From Akkermansia muciniphila (GTDB taxonomy: Bacteria > Verrucomicrobiota > Verrucomicrobiia > Opitutales > Opitutaceae), in the NCBI GenBank assembly GCA_945888375.1, contig CAMCZZ010000009.1, positions 1 through 64,000 on the forward strand: a stretch of DNA of 64,000 bases. Reading direction: 5' to 3'. Both the position numbers and the translations under genes were made by a program. This document shows positions 55,300-64,000 of the stretch, piece after piece; within the stretch, counting starts at the first letter, position 1; every line of letters starts with the position of its first letter. Under the pieces are notes generated by a model. That model was not told the origin of the DNA and did not search any database. It worked only from the letters and a program-made list of their open reading frames with translations.

Positions 55300-56298
55300 A
55301 TGTCGACTCTCGCCACACCGGTCCCCCACGGCCCGAGCAGCGCCGCCGACCCCGCCGAGGGCCGCCGCTACGGCGGGGCTTTGCAAGTCTCCGCCATTCT
55401 CCATCTGGTGCTGCTCGGCCTCGTCATACTATTGACCATGGCGGTCCGTAAAACTGACGCGGATAAACCCGCCGTGTTCGAACTCGTCGCCGGTCAGGGG
55501 GATGATTTTCTGGCTCTAGACGCCCCCTCCGGCAGCGAGGCCGGACGGGCCGCCGAGGGCGAAATCGAGTTTACCTCCCCCGAACCCGTGCCGGTCTGGA
55601 CTCCGCCCGCTCCCAGCCCCGCCGAGCCCGAACCCGTCGCCCCCACCCCGGTCACTCCCGTCGAGGCCGTCGCTCCCCCTGCGCCGGTCCCTCCCGCCCC
55701 CGTCGCCCCGCCCGTCCCCAATTTCACCAAAGCGATCAAACAGACCATACGCGCCGAGGAGAAAAAGGCTGATAAACAGATCCAAAAACAACGCGCCGAG
55801 GAGAAAAAAGCCGCCGCCGAGGCCGCCAAACGCACCAGCTTCGAACAGTTTCAGAAACAAAATGCGGCCAAAACCTCCGGCGCCAAAAGCCCCTCCGCCA
55901 CCGGGGCTGGCGCGGCCGCTTCACCTGGAAAAAGGATTGATATCAACAGCCTGAAACGAGGCGTGAGCGGGGGCACCGGCGCCGGTTCCACCGGGGCAGG
56001 CGGCACCGCCCTCTCCCGCGCCGAGGCCAATGCGATGGACGCCTATTTCGCCCTGCTGATGCAGCGCTTGCGCGAGAACCACGAAAAGCCCGCCGGCCTG
56101 AGCGACCTGCTCAACGCCCAAGTCTCCTTCACCATGGCCGCCAACGGCACCCTGTCAGGCGTGCGCATCGTAGCCAGCTCGGGCAACGCAGAGTTCGACC
56201 AATCCGTGCTGGAAGCCTTTCAACGGGTCAAAATGCCGGCTCGCCCGGACAAGAAAACCGAAGGCTACCGGATCACCTTCCGCATCAAGGAGGCGTGA
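55300..56298 (+). CDS. TonB/TolA-type energy-transducing protein
   Basis: Couples the proton channel to outer-membrane receptors. 332 residues: a membrane helix (about 30-50; SAILHLVLLGLVILLTM), a long Pro/Glu/Val-rich periplasmic spacer, a Lys/Ala/Glu-rich helical stretch like TolA domain II (EEKKADKQIQKQ), a Gly-rich linker, and a C-terminal TonB-like domain (VSFTMAANGTLSGVRIVASSGN, then AFQRVKMPARP). It therefore shows mixed TonB and TolA features. Its last 14 bp overlap the converging gene 56285-56680. Confidence 0.87.
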   Translation: MSTLATPVPHGPSSAADPAEGRRYGGALQVSAILHLVLLGLVILLTMAVRKTDADKPAVFELVAGQGDDFLALDAPSGSEAGRAAEGEIEFTSPEPVPVWTPPAPSPAEPEPVAPTPVTPVEAVAPPAPVPPAPVAPPVPNFTKAIKQTIRAEEKKADKQIQKQRAEEKKAAAEAAKRTSFEQFQKQNAAKTSGAKSPSATGAGAAASPGKRIDINSLKRGVSGGTGAGSTGAGGTALSRAEANAMDAYFALLMQRLRENHEKPAGLSDLLNAQVSFTMAANGTLSGVRIVASSGNAEFDQSVLEAFQRVKMPARPDKKTEGYRITFRIKEA

Positions 56299-56680
56299 TC
56301 GGCCGGCCGGCCGCCGCCGCCCGCCCGTATGCCCGAGCGGCCCCTGCCGAGGAAGGCGGCAGCGGCTGGTCCAGACGCGCAGGATTGAGACTGCAACGGA
56401 GAAGGAGCTGCTCGTTTTCCCGGTCCAGATGCAGGATTTGCAAGGATTTCTCCCGCGCCCGCTCCAGCAATTCTCCGCCCCTCTCACCAGTCACCTTGGT
56501 GCGGGCCTTTAAATCCGCCACACTGGCCTCGAAACGTGAAGCCAGCGCCTGCTTGCGCTCCCGCCAGGCCGCGTCTGGCGCTCTGCGCTCCAGTTTTAAA
56601 ATGCGATTTTCCTCCAGCGCGAGCGCATGCAGCTCTTCACAAAGCACAAGATGACGGGTGAGCAATTCGGGGAGACTCAT
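56285..56680 (-). CDS. coiled-coil protein of unknown function
   Basis: 131 residues; not recognised. The sequence is almost entirely helical and charged (ELLTRHLVLCEELHALALEE, then DLKARTKVTGERGGELLERA), with a Pro/Ala-rich tail. It faintly resembles FlgN-type or regulator-type coiled coils but no flagellar gene lies near, so I do not assign that. The stop region overlaps the tonB-like gene by 14 bp in convergent orientation. A real gene is likely because of its length and codon usage. Confidence 0.55.
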   Translation of the reverse strand: MSLPELLTRHLVLCEELHALALEENRILKLERRAPDAAWRERKQALASRFEASVADLKARTKVTGERGGELLERAREKSLQILHLDRENEQLLLRCSLNPARLDQPLPPSSAGAARAYGRAAAAGRPITPP

Positions 56681-56805
56681 GCGCGAATAATCAGAGTTCA
56701 GTAGCGTCGGCCGTCTGTTGAAGGAAACTTATTCAATCGTTAAAACCGCGAAACACCGGGGCCGCCTGCCGCCTGATTCCAAGTCAGTAGCAGCCCCGAC
56801 CCGCA

Positions 56806-58155
56806 TCAAAGCACCGGGGCGGGCACCGGCCCCGGCGGCACAACCGCAGTGCCCGGCACCTCCGGGTCACCGGCCGCGGGGGCGACGGGGGCAGAAATCG
56901 CCGGCGGCGGCCCCAATTCCCCCATGTCCACCTGCGAACGCTTAAACCAACCCAGCTGTTCGGAACGCCAAGCCGCCATCCGCACGACATCCACCAAGGC
57001 CGGAGCGGGCTTGGCTCCCGCGAATTTAGCAATCTCCTCATAGGCCGCGAGCGCCGCGGCGTGCTGGTTTAGCCGCTCTTCACAAAGTCCCACATGATAA
57101 AGAATTGGCAGGCGCCACTCGGGCGCGGGATCGAGGGCGGCCAGAGCGCGAAACAACAACAGCGCGCCCGTAAAATCGTTACGGGTATAGAATTGGTTGG
57201 CCAGCTGGTTGCCCGTCCGGCGCTGCCAAGCCAGCCAGGCCGGAGCGTTGGGCGTATTCCGCTGATGCTCATGCTTGAGCAAGTCGAGGGTGACTTGCAG
57301 CGACTCCTCCTCGCGGCCGAGCTTGGAAAGCAAAGTCGCCAGCAAGAACCTCGCCTCAGGGTTTTGCTCCGCGACGGGTTCCTGCTCGATAAAGGTCCGC
57401 AACGCGGTGACCGCCGCCAAATCTTCGCCCGCCAATAGGCGCGCATGCGCCACCTTGAAACGCGCCCGCGCCCGGTCCGCCGGAGCCAGATCGAGCATAT
57501 TCAAGCGACTGTAAAATTTGATCGCATTGGCGTAGTCGCCAGTCGAGAGATGCGTTTCCGCGATCTCAAACTGCGCCGACCTGACCGTGCGGCGATAATG
57601 CACCCCTTCCGCCTCAGGCATGCGCAGGGTGGCGTTTAGAACGGAATAAAAACGCGCAATCGCGAGCTTTGGCGACCCCAGCTCACGGTAGGTCCGGCCT
57701 ACCTCCAGCAGAGCCGAGGGCGTCTCGATAAAACCCGGATGATTGCGAAGCAACAGCTCGTAAGTCGCGGCCGCCTTCACCCCTTCGCCGGATTTTCGCA
57801 GCGTCCGCGCTAGGCCGAGTAAAGCCGTGGCGAGTTGAACCGGATCCTCGGTCGTCGTAGCCACCGAGTTATACGCCAAAAGCGCGGATTCTAGGTCACC
57901 CGCGGCTAGCCTGCGCTCGCCCAGACGCAACAAACTGGCCTGCTCGTCATCGGCCGCTTTGGCCGTGCCCTCAGCGCCCGCCTGGCCCGGAGCCACCGGG
58001 ACTTCGGAGTGCGACGCCTCCAGCTTCCCTTCCGCCTTCACCGCAGGCTCCCCCGGCGCCTGCACCGCGTCCCCTGCCTCTTTGCCTGCCACCTGCAACG
58101 GAAGCACGGCCAGAGAAAGCAGAACAAAACAGGAAAACGAAGGACGGGAGTTCAT
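56806..58155 (-). CDS. secreted tetratricopeptide-repeat protein
   Basis: 449 residues with a signal peptide (SCFVLLSLAVLPLQVAG). The body carries several TPR-like pairs, for example LLRLGERRLAAGDLESALLAYN and the repeated FKVAHARLLAGEDLAAVTAL-type helices, and the tail is Pro-rich. Periplasmic TPR proteins of the YbgF/CpoB type act with Tol systems, and a Tol/TonB cluster is close by; the link is inference. Its start overlaps the stop of the upstream Pro-rich gene by 4 bp. Confidence 0.8.
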   Translation of the reverse strand: MNSRPSFSCFVLLSLAVLPLQVAGKEAGDAVQAPGEPAVKAEGKLEASHSEVPVAPGQAGAEGTAKAADDEQASLLRLGERRLAAGDLESALLAYNSVATTTEDPVQLATALLGLARTLRKSGEGVKAAATYELLLRNHPGFIETPSALLEVGRTYRELGSPKLAIARFYSVLNATLRMPEAEGVHYRRTVRSAQFEIAETHLSTGDYANAIKFYSRLNMLDLAPADRARARFKVAHARLLAGEDLAAVTALRTFIEQEPVAEQNPEARFLLATLLSKLGREEESLQVTLDLLKHEHQRNTPNAPAWLAWQRRTGNQLANQFYTRNDFTGALLLFRALAALDPAPEWRLPILYHVGLCEERLNQHAAALAAYEEIAKFAGAKPAPALVDVVRMAAWRSEQLGWFKRSQVDMGELGPPPAISAPVAPAAGDPEVPGTAVVPPGPVPAPVL

Positions 58156-58571
58156 TTTAGCTCGTAGGTAGCCCGGCTGGGAAGCGCCGGCGGCGGGAGG
58201 AAATACGGGAGCAACTGCTCCACCTTCACCCCCCCGGGCGGCGCAAAGGAATCGGGCAGTAACTCGGCCTCACCGGCCAAGCTGTCAACTGGCAGGGACT
58301 CAGCCCGCACCCGTTGCGGGATAGGCTCCGGTTCAGGTGGAGGGTTTGAGGGTTCGGGTAAAGCCGGAGGCTCCGGCACGACCGCAGCCGGCTGGGTCTC
58401 CATCACCGGTTCCGGCGGAGGGGGGGGAGGTGGCGCGATCGGCCTCGGCCGCGCAAAACGCAAAGGCACCGGCCCTTGAGAGAGCAAGTAGGGCATGGAG
58501 GCAGCCGGCAGCGCAGCCGCGTGATTAGCGGCCAATACAGCGGAGAGGATGCAGGCAGCCGCCCCCGTCAT
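58152..58571 (-). CDS. secreted Pro-rich protein coupled to the TPR gene
   Basis: The ATG at 58571 gives 139 residues with a signal peptide (MTGAAACILSAVLAANHAAA); a frame from 58631 adds 20 residues. After the signal it is Pro/Glu-rich with a run of seven Pro, then a short ordered end (VKVEQLLPYFLPPP). No family recognised. The stop overlaps the TPR gene start as an ATGA junction, so the two should be translated together. It diverges from mutS. Confidence 0.65.
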   Translation of the reverse strand: MTGAAACILSAVLAANHAAALPAASMPYLLSQGPVPLRFARPRPIAPPPPPPPEPVMETQPAAVVPEPPALPEPSNPPPEPEPIPQRVRAESLPVDSLAGEAELLPDSFAPPGGVKVEQLLPYFLPPPALPSRATYELK

Positions 58572-58814
58572 CTTTCGGTGGGAAAAAGACGGAGCAGCTG
58601 GGCTGCGCGCAGACGTGCAGGGTGCGGACATGGGAGGGTGGTGCGGTGAGAGTGTTCACGGTGCCATCCTGATAGTGGGTTCCGCCCCAGTAATCGACAC
58701 CCTCCCCTCCGGACTTGAGCATAAATCATCGTTTTGGATATCCCGGATAACTTGATCCGTTTCTTGCACCGGCCCGCGCTTTTTGCGGCCATTGAGTCCG
58801 TCCCTCCCCGCGCC

Positions 58815-61376
58815 ATGTCCGACTCCCCGTCCGCCCCCAAGCTTACCCCGATGCTCCAGCAATACTTCGAGGTGAGGCATGGCCTGCCCAAGGACACCTT
58901 GCTGCTTTTCCGGCTGGGCGATTTTTACGAACTCTTCTTCGACGACGCCATCGAGGCCTCCCGCCTCCTCGGCCTCACCCTGACCAAACGCGGCGACCAC
59001 CCCATGGCCGGCCTGCCCTTCCATGCCGCCGACGGCTATGTAAACAAGCTCCTCGCCGCCGGACGCAAGGTCGCCATCTGCGACCAAGCCGAGCCCGCCG
59101 TGGCCGGTAAACTCGTGCGCCGCGCCCTCACCCGCATCCTCTCGCCCGGCACCACCCTCGACGCGAAACAACTGGACGCCTCGCGCAACCACTACCTCGC
59201 CGCCCTCCACCTCGATCGGACCGGTCTGCACGCCGCCTGGCTGGATCTCTCCACCGGGGACTTCCGCCTCGCCTCCGAGCTTCACCCCGAGGACCTGCTG
59301 CCCGTTTTGACCTCCCTCGACCCGCGCGAAATCATCCTCCCGGAAGGTCAACTGGACAAATGGCGCGCTGCCCCCCACGAGCAAACCGGCCTCCACGCCC
59401 TCGCTGCCTTCGCCTCCGGACGCGCCCTCACCGAGTTGCCGTCCTTCCAATTCGAGCCCGCCACCGGCCTGCGCGCCGTGCTCTCGACCCTCGGCGTGCT
59501 CAACTTGGAGGGCTTCGGTATTCCGCAGGACCACGCCGCCCTCGGCCCCGCTGGCGCCCTCGTGCTCTACGTGACGGAAAACCTCTGCGCCAAACCGGAA
59601 AACCTCCACCGTCTCCAACTCCACCGCAGCGCCGCCACCCTGCTGCTCGATCCCGCCACCCTGCGTAATCTGGAGATTTTCACCTCCACCCGCGGCGAAC
59701 GCAACGGATCACTCCTGTCGGCCATCAACCGCACCCACACCGCCCCCGGCGCCCGCCTGCTCGAAACCTGGCTCGCCGCTCCGCCGCAGGACCTCGCCGA
59801 GATCCGCCGCCGCTCCAACGCCGTCGGCGCCCTGCTCGCCTCCCCCGGCCCGCTTGCCGAGCTACGCCATGCCCTCACCCAGGTCCGCGACATCCCCCGC
59901 ATCCTCGGTCGTCTGCAAAACCGCCTGCGCAACCCCCGCGAACTCGGCGGCATCCGCGACACCCTGCGGCAGCTGCCCCGGCTGCGTTCCGCCTTGGCGT
60001 CTTTCTCCGCCCCCCTCAGCCCCTTCGCCGCCGAACTTAGAGACTTCACGGCTTTGCGCTTAACTTTAGACAATGCCCTTGCCGATGAGCTCCCCGCCGA
60101 TGTCGCCGACGGCAACCTCATCCGCCCTGGCCACGACGCCGAGCTCGACCGCCTCCACACCCTGAAGACGGGCAATCGCGCCTGGCTCTCCGAACTCGAG
60201 GCCGCCGAGCAGGCCCGCACCGGCATCCGCAGCCTTAAAGTAAAATTCACCAATAACTTCGGTTACTACATCGAAATCACCAAAGCCAACCTTCACCTCG
60301 TCCCCGCCGACTACCTGCGCCGCCAGACCACCGTGAACGGCGAGCGCTATGTCACCGATTCCCTGCGGCAAAAAGAGAAGGAAATTCTCTCCGCCGACGA
60401 CCTCGCCCTCGCCCGCGAGCACGAACTCTTCGCCACGCTCGTCGCCGCCGTGCTGGACGAGTCCATCCCCCTCACCCGGACCGCCCAGGCCCTCGCCGAG
60501 CTCGATGTCCTCGCCGGCTGGGCCGAGCTCGCCCGCGAGTGGGATTACTGCCAGCCCGGGTTCAGCGACGACGCCGTCCTGGAAATCACCGCCGGTCGCC
60601 ATCCCGTCGTCGAGCAGATGCTCCGCGATCCCTCCCGTCCCGCCGGCTCGCAAGCCTTTGTCCCCAACGACACCCGCCTCTCCGCCAGAGCCGAGCAACT
60701 GGCCTTGCTCACCGGCCCCAACATGGCCGGCAAATCGACCTACATCCGCCAAATCGCCCTCATCGCCTTGATGGCCCACGTCGGCAGCTGGGTCCCCGCC
60801 ACCACCTGCCGCCTCGGCCTGATCGACCGCATTTTCTCGCGCGTCGGCGCCAGCGACGACCTCGCCCGTGGCAATTCGACCTTCATGGTCGAGATGAACG
60901 AGACCGCCAATATCCTCAACCACGCCACCGAACGCTCGCTGATCATCCTCGACGAGATCGGCCGCGGCACCTCGACCTACGACGGCCTTTCCATCGCCTG
61001 GGCCGTCGTCGAACACCTTCACGCCGATCCCGAAAACGGCCCGCGCACGCTTTTCGCCACGCATTACCAAGAGTTGACCCAGCTGGAAAAACACCTTCCC
61101 CGCCTGCGGAACTACTCGGTGGCGGTGAAAGAATGGAATGATGACATCGTCTTCCTGCGCCGCGTCGTGCCCGGCCCCGCCGAACGCAGTTTCGGCATCC
61201 AGGTCGCCCGCCTCGCCGGCCTGCCTCCGACCGTGATCGAGCGCGCCCGCGCCATCCTTGCCAAACTCGAAGGCGACGAGACATCCGTCGAACTGCCGGC
61301 CGCCCCGAGCGCCAAGCCGAGGAAGAAACTCACCGTCGCCCCCACCGCCGATACCGACCAGCTCGAGTTGCTCTAG
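58815..61376 (+). CDS. mutS: DNA mismatch repair protein MutS
   Basis: Recognises mismatches and recruits MutL. ATG at 58815 gives 853 residues, the family length; an upstream frame from 58734 adds 27 unrelated residues. The mismatch-binding Phe-x-Glu lies in LGDFYELFF. Domains continue through the lever and clamp to the ATPase with Walker A TGPNMAGKST, Walker B IILDEIGRGTSTYDG, and the signature around ATHYQELTQLE. The C-terminal tail is short. Diverges from the Pro-rich/TPR operon. Confidence 0.97.
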   Translation: MSDSPSAPKLTPMLQQYFEVRHGLPKDTLLLFRLGDFYELFFDDAIEASRLLGLTLTKRGDHPMAGLPFHAADGYVNKLLAAGRKVAICDQAEPAVAGKLVRRALTRILSPGTTLDAKQLDASRNHYLAALHLDRTGLHAAWLDLSTGDFRLASELHPEDLLPVLTSLDPREIILPEGQLDKWRAAPHEQTGLHALAAFASGRALTELPSFQFEPATGLRAVLSTLGVLNLEGFGIPQDHAALGPAGALVLYVTENLCAKPENLHRLQLHRSAATLLLDPATLRNLEIFTSTRGERNGSLLSAINRTHTAPGARLLETWLAAPPQDLAEIRRRSNAVGALLASPGPLAELRHALTQVRDIPRILGRLQNRLRNPRELGGIRDTLRQLPRLRSALASFSAPLSPFAAELRDFTALRLTLDNALADELPADVADGNLIRPGHDAELDRLHTLKTGNRAWLSELEAAEQARTGIRSLKVKFTNNFGYYIEITKANLHLVPADYLRRQTTVNGERYVTDSLRQKEKEILSADDLALAREHELFATLVAAVLDESIPLTRTAQALAELDVLAGWAELAREWDYCQPGFSDDAVLEITAGRHPVVEQMLRDPSRPAGSQAFVPNDTRLSARAEQLALLTGPNMAGKSTYIRQIALIALMAHVGSWVPATTCRLGLIDRIFSRVGASDDLARGNSTFMVEMNETANILNHATERSLIILDEIGRGTSTYDGLSIAWAVVEHLHADPENGPRTLFATHYQELTQLEKHLPRLRNYSVAVKEWNDDIVFLRRVVPGPAERSFGIQVARLAGLPPTVIERARAILAKLEGDETSVELPAAPSAKPRKKLTVAPTADTDQLELL

Positions 61377-61440
61377 GGTGTGGCTGGTAACTTATACCCA
61401 CCCCTAAAACCATGCAGACTTTAACGCCCAGAAATCGCAA

Positions 61441-61573
61441 TTGAACACAGATGCCGAACTCAACCGGGATCGGTTTTGGGGAAACCCCGCCCTGCACCTG
61501 AAAGTGCTGGTCACGAGTGACGCGACAAGCTGACGGCCAACAGGCAGCGTGAGACGACCCGCGATTACCGCAG
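61441..61573 (-). repeat. dispersed intergenic repeat family 1, copy 2
   Basis: The minus strand aligns with 35861-36040 as described there, including CGTCT, CTGTTGGCCG, GCGTCAC, CCAGCAC and GTGCAGG blocks. A 2-bp gap near the centre breaks the frame kept by copy 1. Its site, like that of copy 1, is a spacer between converging genes. Confidence 0.55.
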
Positions 61574-61606
61574 TATCCGGGGCAACAGCTGCGGGTAAAA
61601 ATTAAC

Positions 61607-61641
61607 AAAAAAAGCCCCGCCACGCAGTGCGCGGGCGGGGC
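61607..61641 (-). terminator. rho-independent terminator of tig
   Basis: Stem GCCCCGCC (61614-61621) and GGCGGGGC (61634-61641), with seven or more T residues on the minus-strand 3' side. Located about 40 bp after the tig stop at 61683. Confidence 0.9.
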
Positions 61642-61682
61642 CAGAACGAAGCGAACGCTAAGCTAGCTTTATCCAACGCTCC

Positions 61683-63011
61683 TCAGGCGGAAGGCGCGGA
61701 GGCGGCCTCGGTCACCACGGCTTTGCCGACCACGAGGTCGAGAGCCTTGTCGAACACGATGCTCTGCTGCACCGCACGGAGGCGGTCGCGATCATTGGTG
61801 AGGTCCTTGACCAGCTTTTCCGGCTTCACTCCGGTCTGCATGGATTGGCGATAGAGGAACGCATCGATATCCGAAGCCTCAACCGCGAGTTTCTGATCCT
61901 CTGCGATACGGGAGAGGATGAGCTGGGTCTTTACGCGGCCGATGGCAGCCTGGCGGGCGCCGGCGATGAGCTGGTCTTTATCCTTTTCGAACTGCTCCAC
62001 CGGCACGCCACGGCGCTGGTTTTCCTGCACGAACTGGCGCAGCACGGTCTGCGTTTCCTGCTCGATCAAGCTCTCGGGCACAGGGAAATCAACCTGCGCT
62101 AGAAGCGTGTCGATCACCTGGCGGCGTTTACCGGCCAGGTTCTCATGGTCCTTGCGGGCCTTCAAATTATTGCGGACCTTGGCCTGCAGCCCGGCGAGGT
62201 CGTCGACCTGATTGGCCTTGAAAAACTCCTCGTTCAACTCCGGCAAGGCGCGTTCGCGAATCTCGAGCACCTCGACCGCATAGATCGCCGTCTTTTCAGC
62301 CAGGGCGGGAGCCCCCGCGAAGCCGGCCGGGAAAGTCACGGAGACATCCTTCTTCTGCCCGGCTGAGAGTCCGGACAACTGCTTGCCGAGACCGGGGATC
62401 AAGCCCTCGTTCTCGCCTTCGACCTCTTCCCAAGTCTGGGGAACTTTGCCGTAGATCTGCTTGTCCGGGACCAAGGCCAGAACGGGTTGCCCGTCAACAC
62501 TGCCCTCATAGGACAGCTTCACGTAATCGCCCTTGGCGGCGGCACGTTCCACGACCTTAAAATCAGCCCGCTCACTGCGCAGGGCGTTTACGCCCGCCTC
62601 GACCTCGGCCTCGGTGGGGTCAACCGGGGCGACGGTCACCGCGATGCCGTCCAGGGAGGGCAGCGTAAAAGCGGGGCGGATATCCACAGTGATGACGATG
62701 GAAGCGAACTTGTCGGGGGCGATGTCGCCCTCCTGGACATTCGTGACCTGTATCACGTCGAGCTTTGATTCCTTGATGCCGTCGCGGTAGGCCTTGCCCA
62801 CGACCTTTTGCTTAAACTCGTCGGTCACGGCCTTGCCATACTGCTTTAAGATCATGCTCGCCGGAGCCTTGCCCGGACGGAAACCGGGGATGCGCGCCTG
62901 GCGGGAAACCTCGCCGATCACCGACTTATACTCGGTGGCGACTTCGTTCGCATCAAAGCTCACGGTGAGGTTTTTACGGGTGGGGGAAACGTCTTGGATT
63001 TGGATGTTCAC
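61683..63011 (-). CDS. tig: trigger factor chaperone
   Basis: Ribosome-bound chaperone that helps nascent chains fold. 442 residues. The ribosome-docking signature lies in ARIPGFRPGKAP near residue 45. The PPIase (FKBP-like) domain is around GDYVKLSYEGSVDG to FPAGFAGAPALAEK, and the C-terminal arms are helical (about 250-430). It ends in an Ala/Ser tail. It is followed by a strong terminator; upstream it diverges from tsaB. Confidence 0.95.
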   Translation of the reverse strand: MNIQIQDVSPTRKNLTVSFDANEVATEYKSVIGEVSRQARIPGFRPGKAPASMILKQYGKAVTDEFKQKVVGKAYRDGIKESKLDVIQVTNVQEGDIAPDKFASIVITVDIRPAFTLPSLDGIAVTVAPVDPTEAEVEAGVNALRSERADFKVVERAAAKGDYVKLSYEGSVDGQPVLALVPDKQIYGKVPQTWEEVEGENEGLIPGLGKQLSGLSAGQKKDVSVTFPAGFAGAPALAEKTAIYAVEVLEIRERALPELNEEFFKANQVDDLAGLQAKVRNNLKARKDHENLAGKRRQVIDTLLAQVDFPVPESLIEQETQTVLRQFVQENQRRGVPVEQFEKDKDQLIAGARQAAIGRVKTQLILSRIAEDQKLAVEASDIDAFLYRQSMQTGVKPEKLVKDLTNDRDRLRAVQQSIVFDKALDLVVGKAVVTEAASAPSA

Positions 63012-63140
63012 AGGCTAAATTACAGAGGGTTTTACGGAGAGAATCTGGCAACCTACTCACCCCCGTAAAAGCCGGTCAATGCCCGATTCTCACGCTTGCC
63101 CGGAAGGCTCGCGCCTCGCTTGCTGCAATGCTTCCCGCTC

Positions 63141-63809
63141 GTGCCCAGCCTTCGCCAACTCCTCGCCCTGCATCCCGTGCTTCTCGCGCTGGACACCAGC
63201 TCCACCCGTATCGAGGTGGCGCTTTGGCTGGGGCCATCGGCCGAACCCGCCTTTCTGGTCACGGTCGAAGGCGAGGCGTCGGGCGCGCTCCCGTCCGCCC
63301 TCAGCCAGGTGCTCGCCTCGGCCGGTCGCGGGGTCCGCGATCTGGATGCCGCCGTCTTCTGCGCCGGACCAGGCTCCCTACTCGGCATCCGCCTGGCCGC
63401 GGCGACTCTCCGCGCTTGGCGGGCAGCACGGCCGGAACTGGCGCTCTATTCTTACCTCAGTCTGCCGCCCCTCGCCGTCGCACACCCCGCTTTCACCATC
63501 GTCGCTGATGCGCGCCGTGATACCTGGCACGCCGTGCAACCCGGCGCGGCCCACATCGTAACCCGGCTCGCCACCACCGAACTCGCCCGCCGCCCGCCGC
63601 TCGCCACACCCGCTCACTTCCGCCGCTGGTCCGAGTTGCCGGCCGGCCAAACCGTCACGGAATTGCCTTGGTGCCCCGCCAAGCTGCTCGCCGCCGCGCC
63701 CGACGAAGACTTTTTTACGACCGCCGCCGAGCCGGAGGCTTTTCAACATGAGTCCCCCAGCTACGCCGCCTGGACTCCACAGGTCCACCGCTCCGCGCCC
63801 GCGCCATGA
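63141..63809 (+). CDS. tsaB: tRNA threonylcarbamoyladenosine protein TsaB
   Basis: Non-catalytic partner of TsaD in t6A37 tRNA modification. GTG at 63141 gives 222 residues; the open frame goes back to TTG at 63096. The ASKHA-fold opening [15 protein letters not shown] and the motif [20 protein letters not shown] are diagnostic. The C-terminal half is less conserved, as usual. Its stop overlaps the alr start as ATGA, so the two are co-translated. Confidence 0.87.
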   Translation: MPSLRQLLALHPVLLALDTSSTRIEVALWLGPSAEPAFLVTVEGEASGALPSALSQVLASAGRGVRDLDAAVFCAGPGSLLGIRLAAATLRAWRAARPELALYSYLSLPPLAVAHPAFTIVADARRDTWHAVQPGAAHIVTRLATTELARRPPLATPAHFRRWSELPAGQTVTELPWCPAKLLAAAPDEDFFTTAAEPEAFQHESPSYAAWTPQVHRSAPAP

Positions 63810-64000
63810 GTCCCCCATCCGGCTTACCCCTGCGCTGTTGGGCGGAAATCGATCTCGCCGCCCTCGAACGCAATCTCCGCCTCATCCGCGCCGCCCTGCC
63901 CGCCCACATCCGCTACGTCGCCGTGGTAAAGGCGGATGCCTACGGCCATGGTCTGCCCCAAGTCGCCGCCCGCCTCATGCACGCCGGGGCGGATCTGTTC
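63806..64000 (+). CDS. alr: alanine racemase, N-terminal part (cut by window end)
   Basis: Interconverts L- and D-alanine for peptidoglycan. ATG at 63806 begins inside the tsaB stop codon overlap. Only 65 codons are present before the window ends. The opening [15 protein letters not shown] and the PLP-lysine motif [10 protein letters not shown] are both diagnostic of the family. The remainder lies beyond position 64000. Confidence 0.92.
   Translation, partial: MSPPSGLPLRCWAEIDLAALERNLRLIRAALPAHIRYVAVVKADAYGHGLPQVAARLMHAGADLF

Larger units (their letters stand above)
61377..61682. other. gene-free convergent spacer
   Basis: Lies between converging mutS and tig. It contains a copy of dispersed repeat family 1 (61441-61573, minus) and the tig terminator (61607-61641). 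No gene or RNA is recognised in the rest. Confidence 0.55.

Overview
The window is a high-GC chromosomal segment from a Gram-negative (diderm) bacterium. It carries outer-membrane machinery: LptD, Lol-type lipoprotein release, a TonB-dependent receptor and an ExbB/ExbD/TonB set. The protein families, GTG/TTG starts, Ala/Pro-rich tails and gene neighbourhoods suggest Verrucomicrobiota, most likely an Opitutaceae relative; this is inference from protein style, because no rRNA is present. I see no insertion sequence, prophage, CRISPR array or plasmid module. The region reads as ordinary core chromosome carrying dispersed non-coding repeats.

Layout. 1-3.8 kb: a secreted beta-carbonic anhydrase and an RG-rich protein of unknown function. 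3.8-7.3 kb: lysS followed by a LolC/E-type permease and LolD, all on the minus strand. 7.4-9.1 kb: lipB-lipA for lipoic acid. 9.3-14.3 kb: a metal-uptake block (CobW-family GTPase, divergent TonB receptor, PepSY membrane protein) beside a chemoreceptor tail remnant, followed by a GH43 glycosidase. 15.4-18.9 kb: a TPR membrane protein and a sigma-70 factor. 19-22.3 kb: the glycolytic operon gap-pgk-tpiA, with a different palindromic element in each spacer. 22.5-28.7 kb: a GH13 debranching-type enzyme, prfB lacking its programmed frameshift, and a hybrid histidine kinase apparently split by a one-base frameshift.

28.9-36 kb: nadE, hemL, an ABC ATPase plus solute-binding protein without a permease, and hpt. 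36-43.5 kb: glgB, ppc and divergent lptD. 43.5-46.7 kb: an rRNA m5C methyltransferase, scpA, two small unknowns and trxA. 46.9-50.3 kb: trpF, a DegT-type aminotransferase, a class IV aminotransferase and an H-NS-like protein, on the minus strand. 50.3-51.1 kb: a long gene-free stretch with two plus-strand terminator hairpins that may hold small RNAs. 51.1-58.6 kb: an HTH-metallo-beta-lactamase fusion, a PAS histidine kinase, tRNA-Cys, a TolQ/TolR/TonB cluster, and secreted Pro-rich and TPR proteins. 58.8-64 kb: mutS, tig, tsaB and the start of alr.

The most interesting unexplained material is non-coding. It comprises two families of diverged intergenic repeats (three and two copies), paired palindromes inside the glycolytic operon, a shared palindromic operator between the CobW gene and the TonB receptor, a 13-C tract before the tonB-like start codon, and the terminator-bounded stretch at 50.3-51.1 kb.
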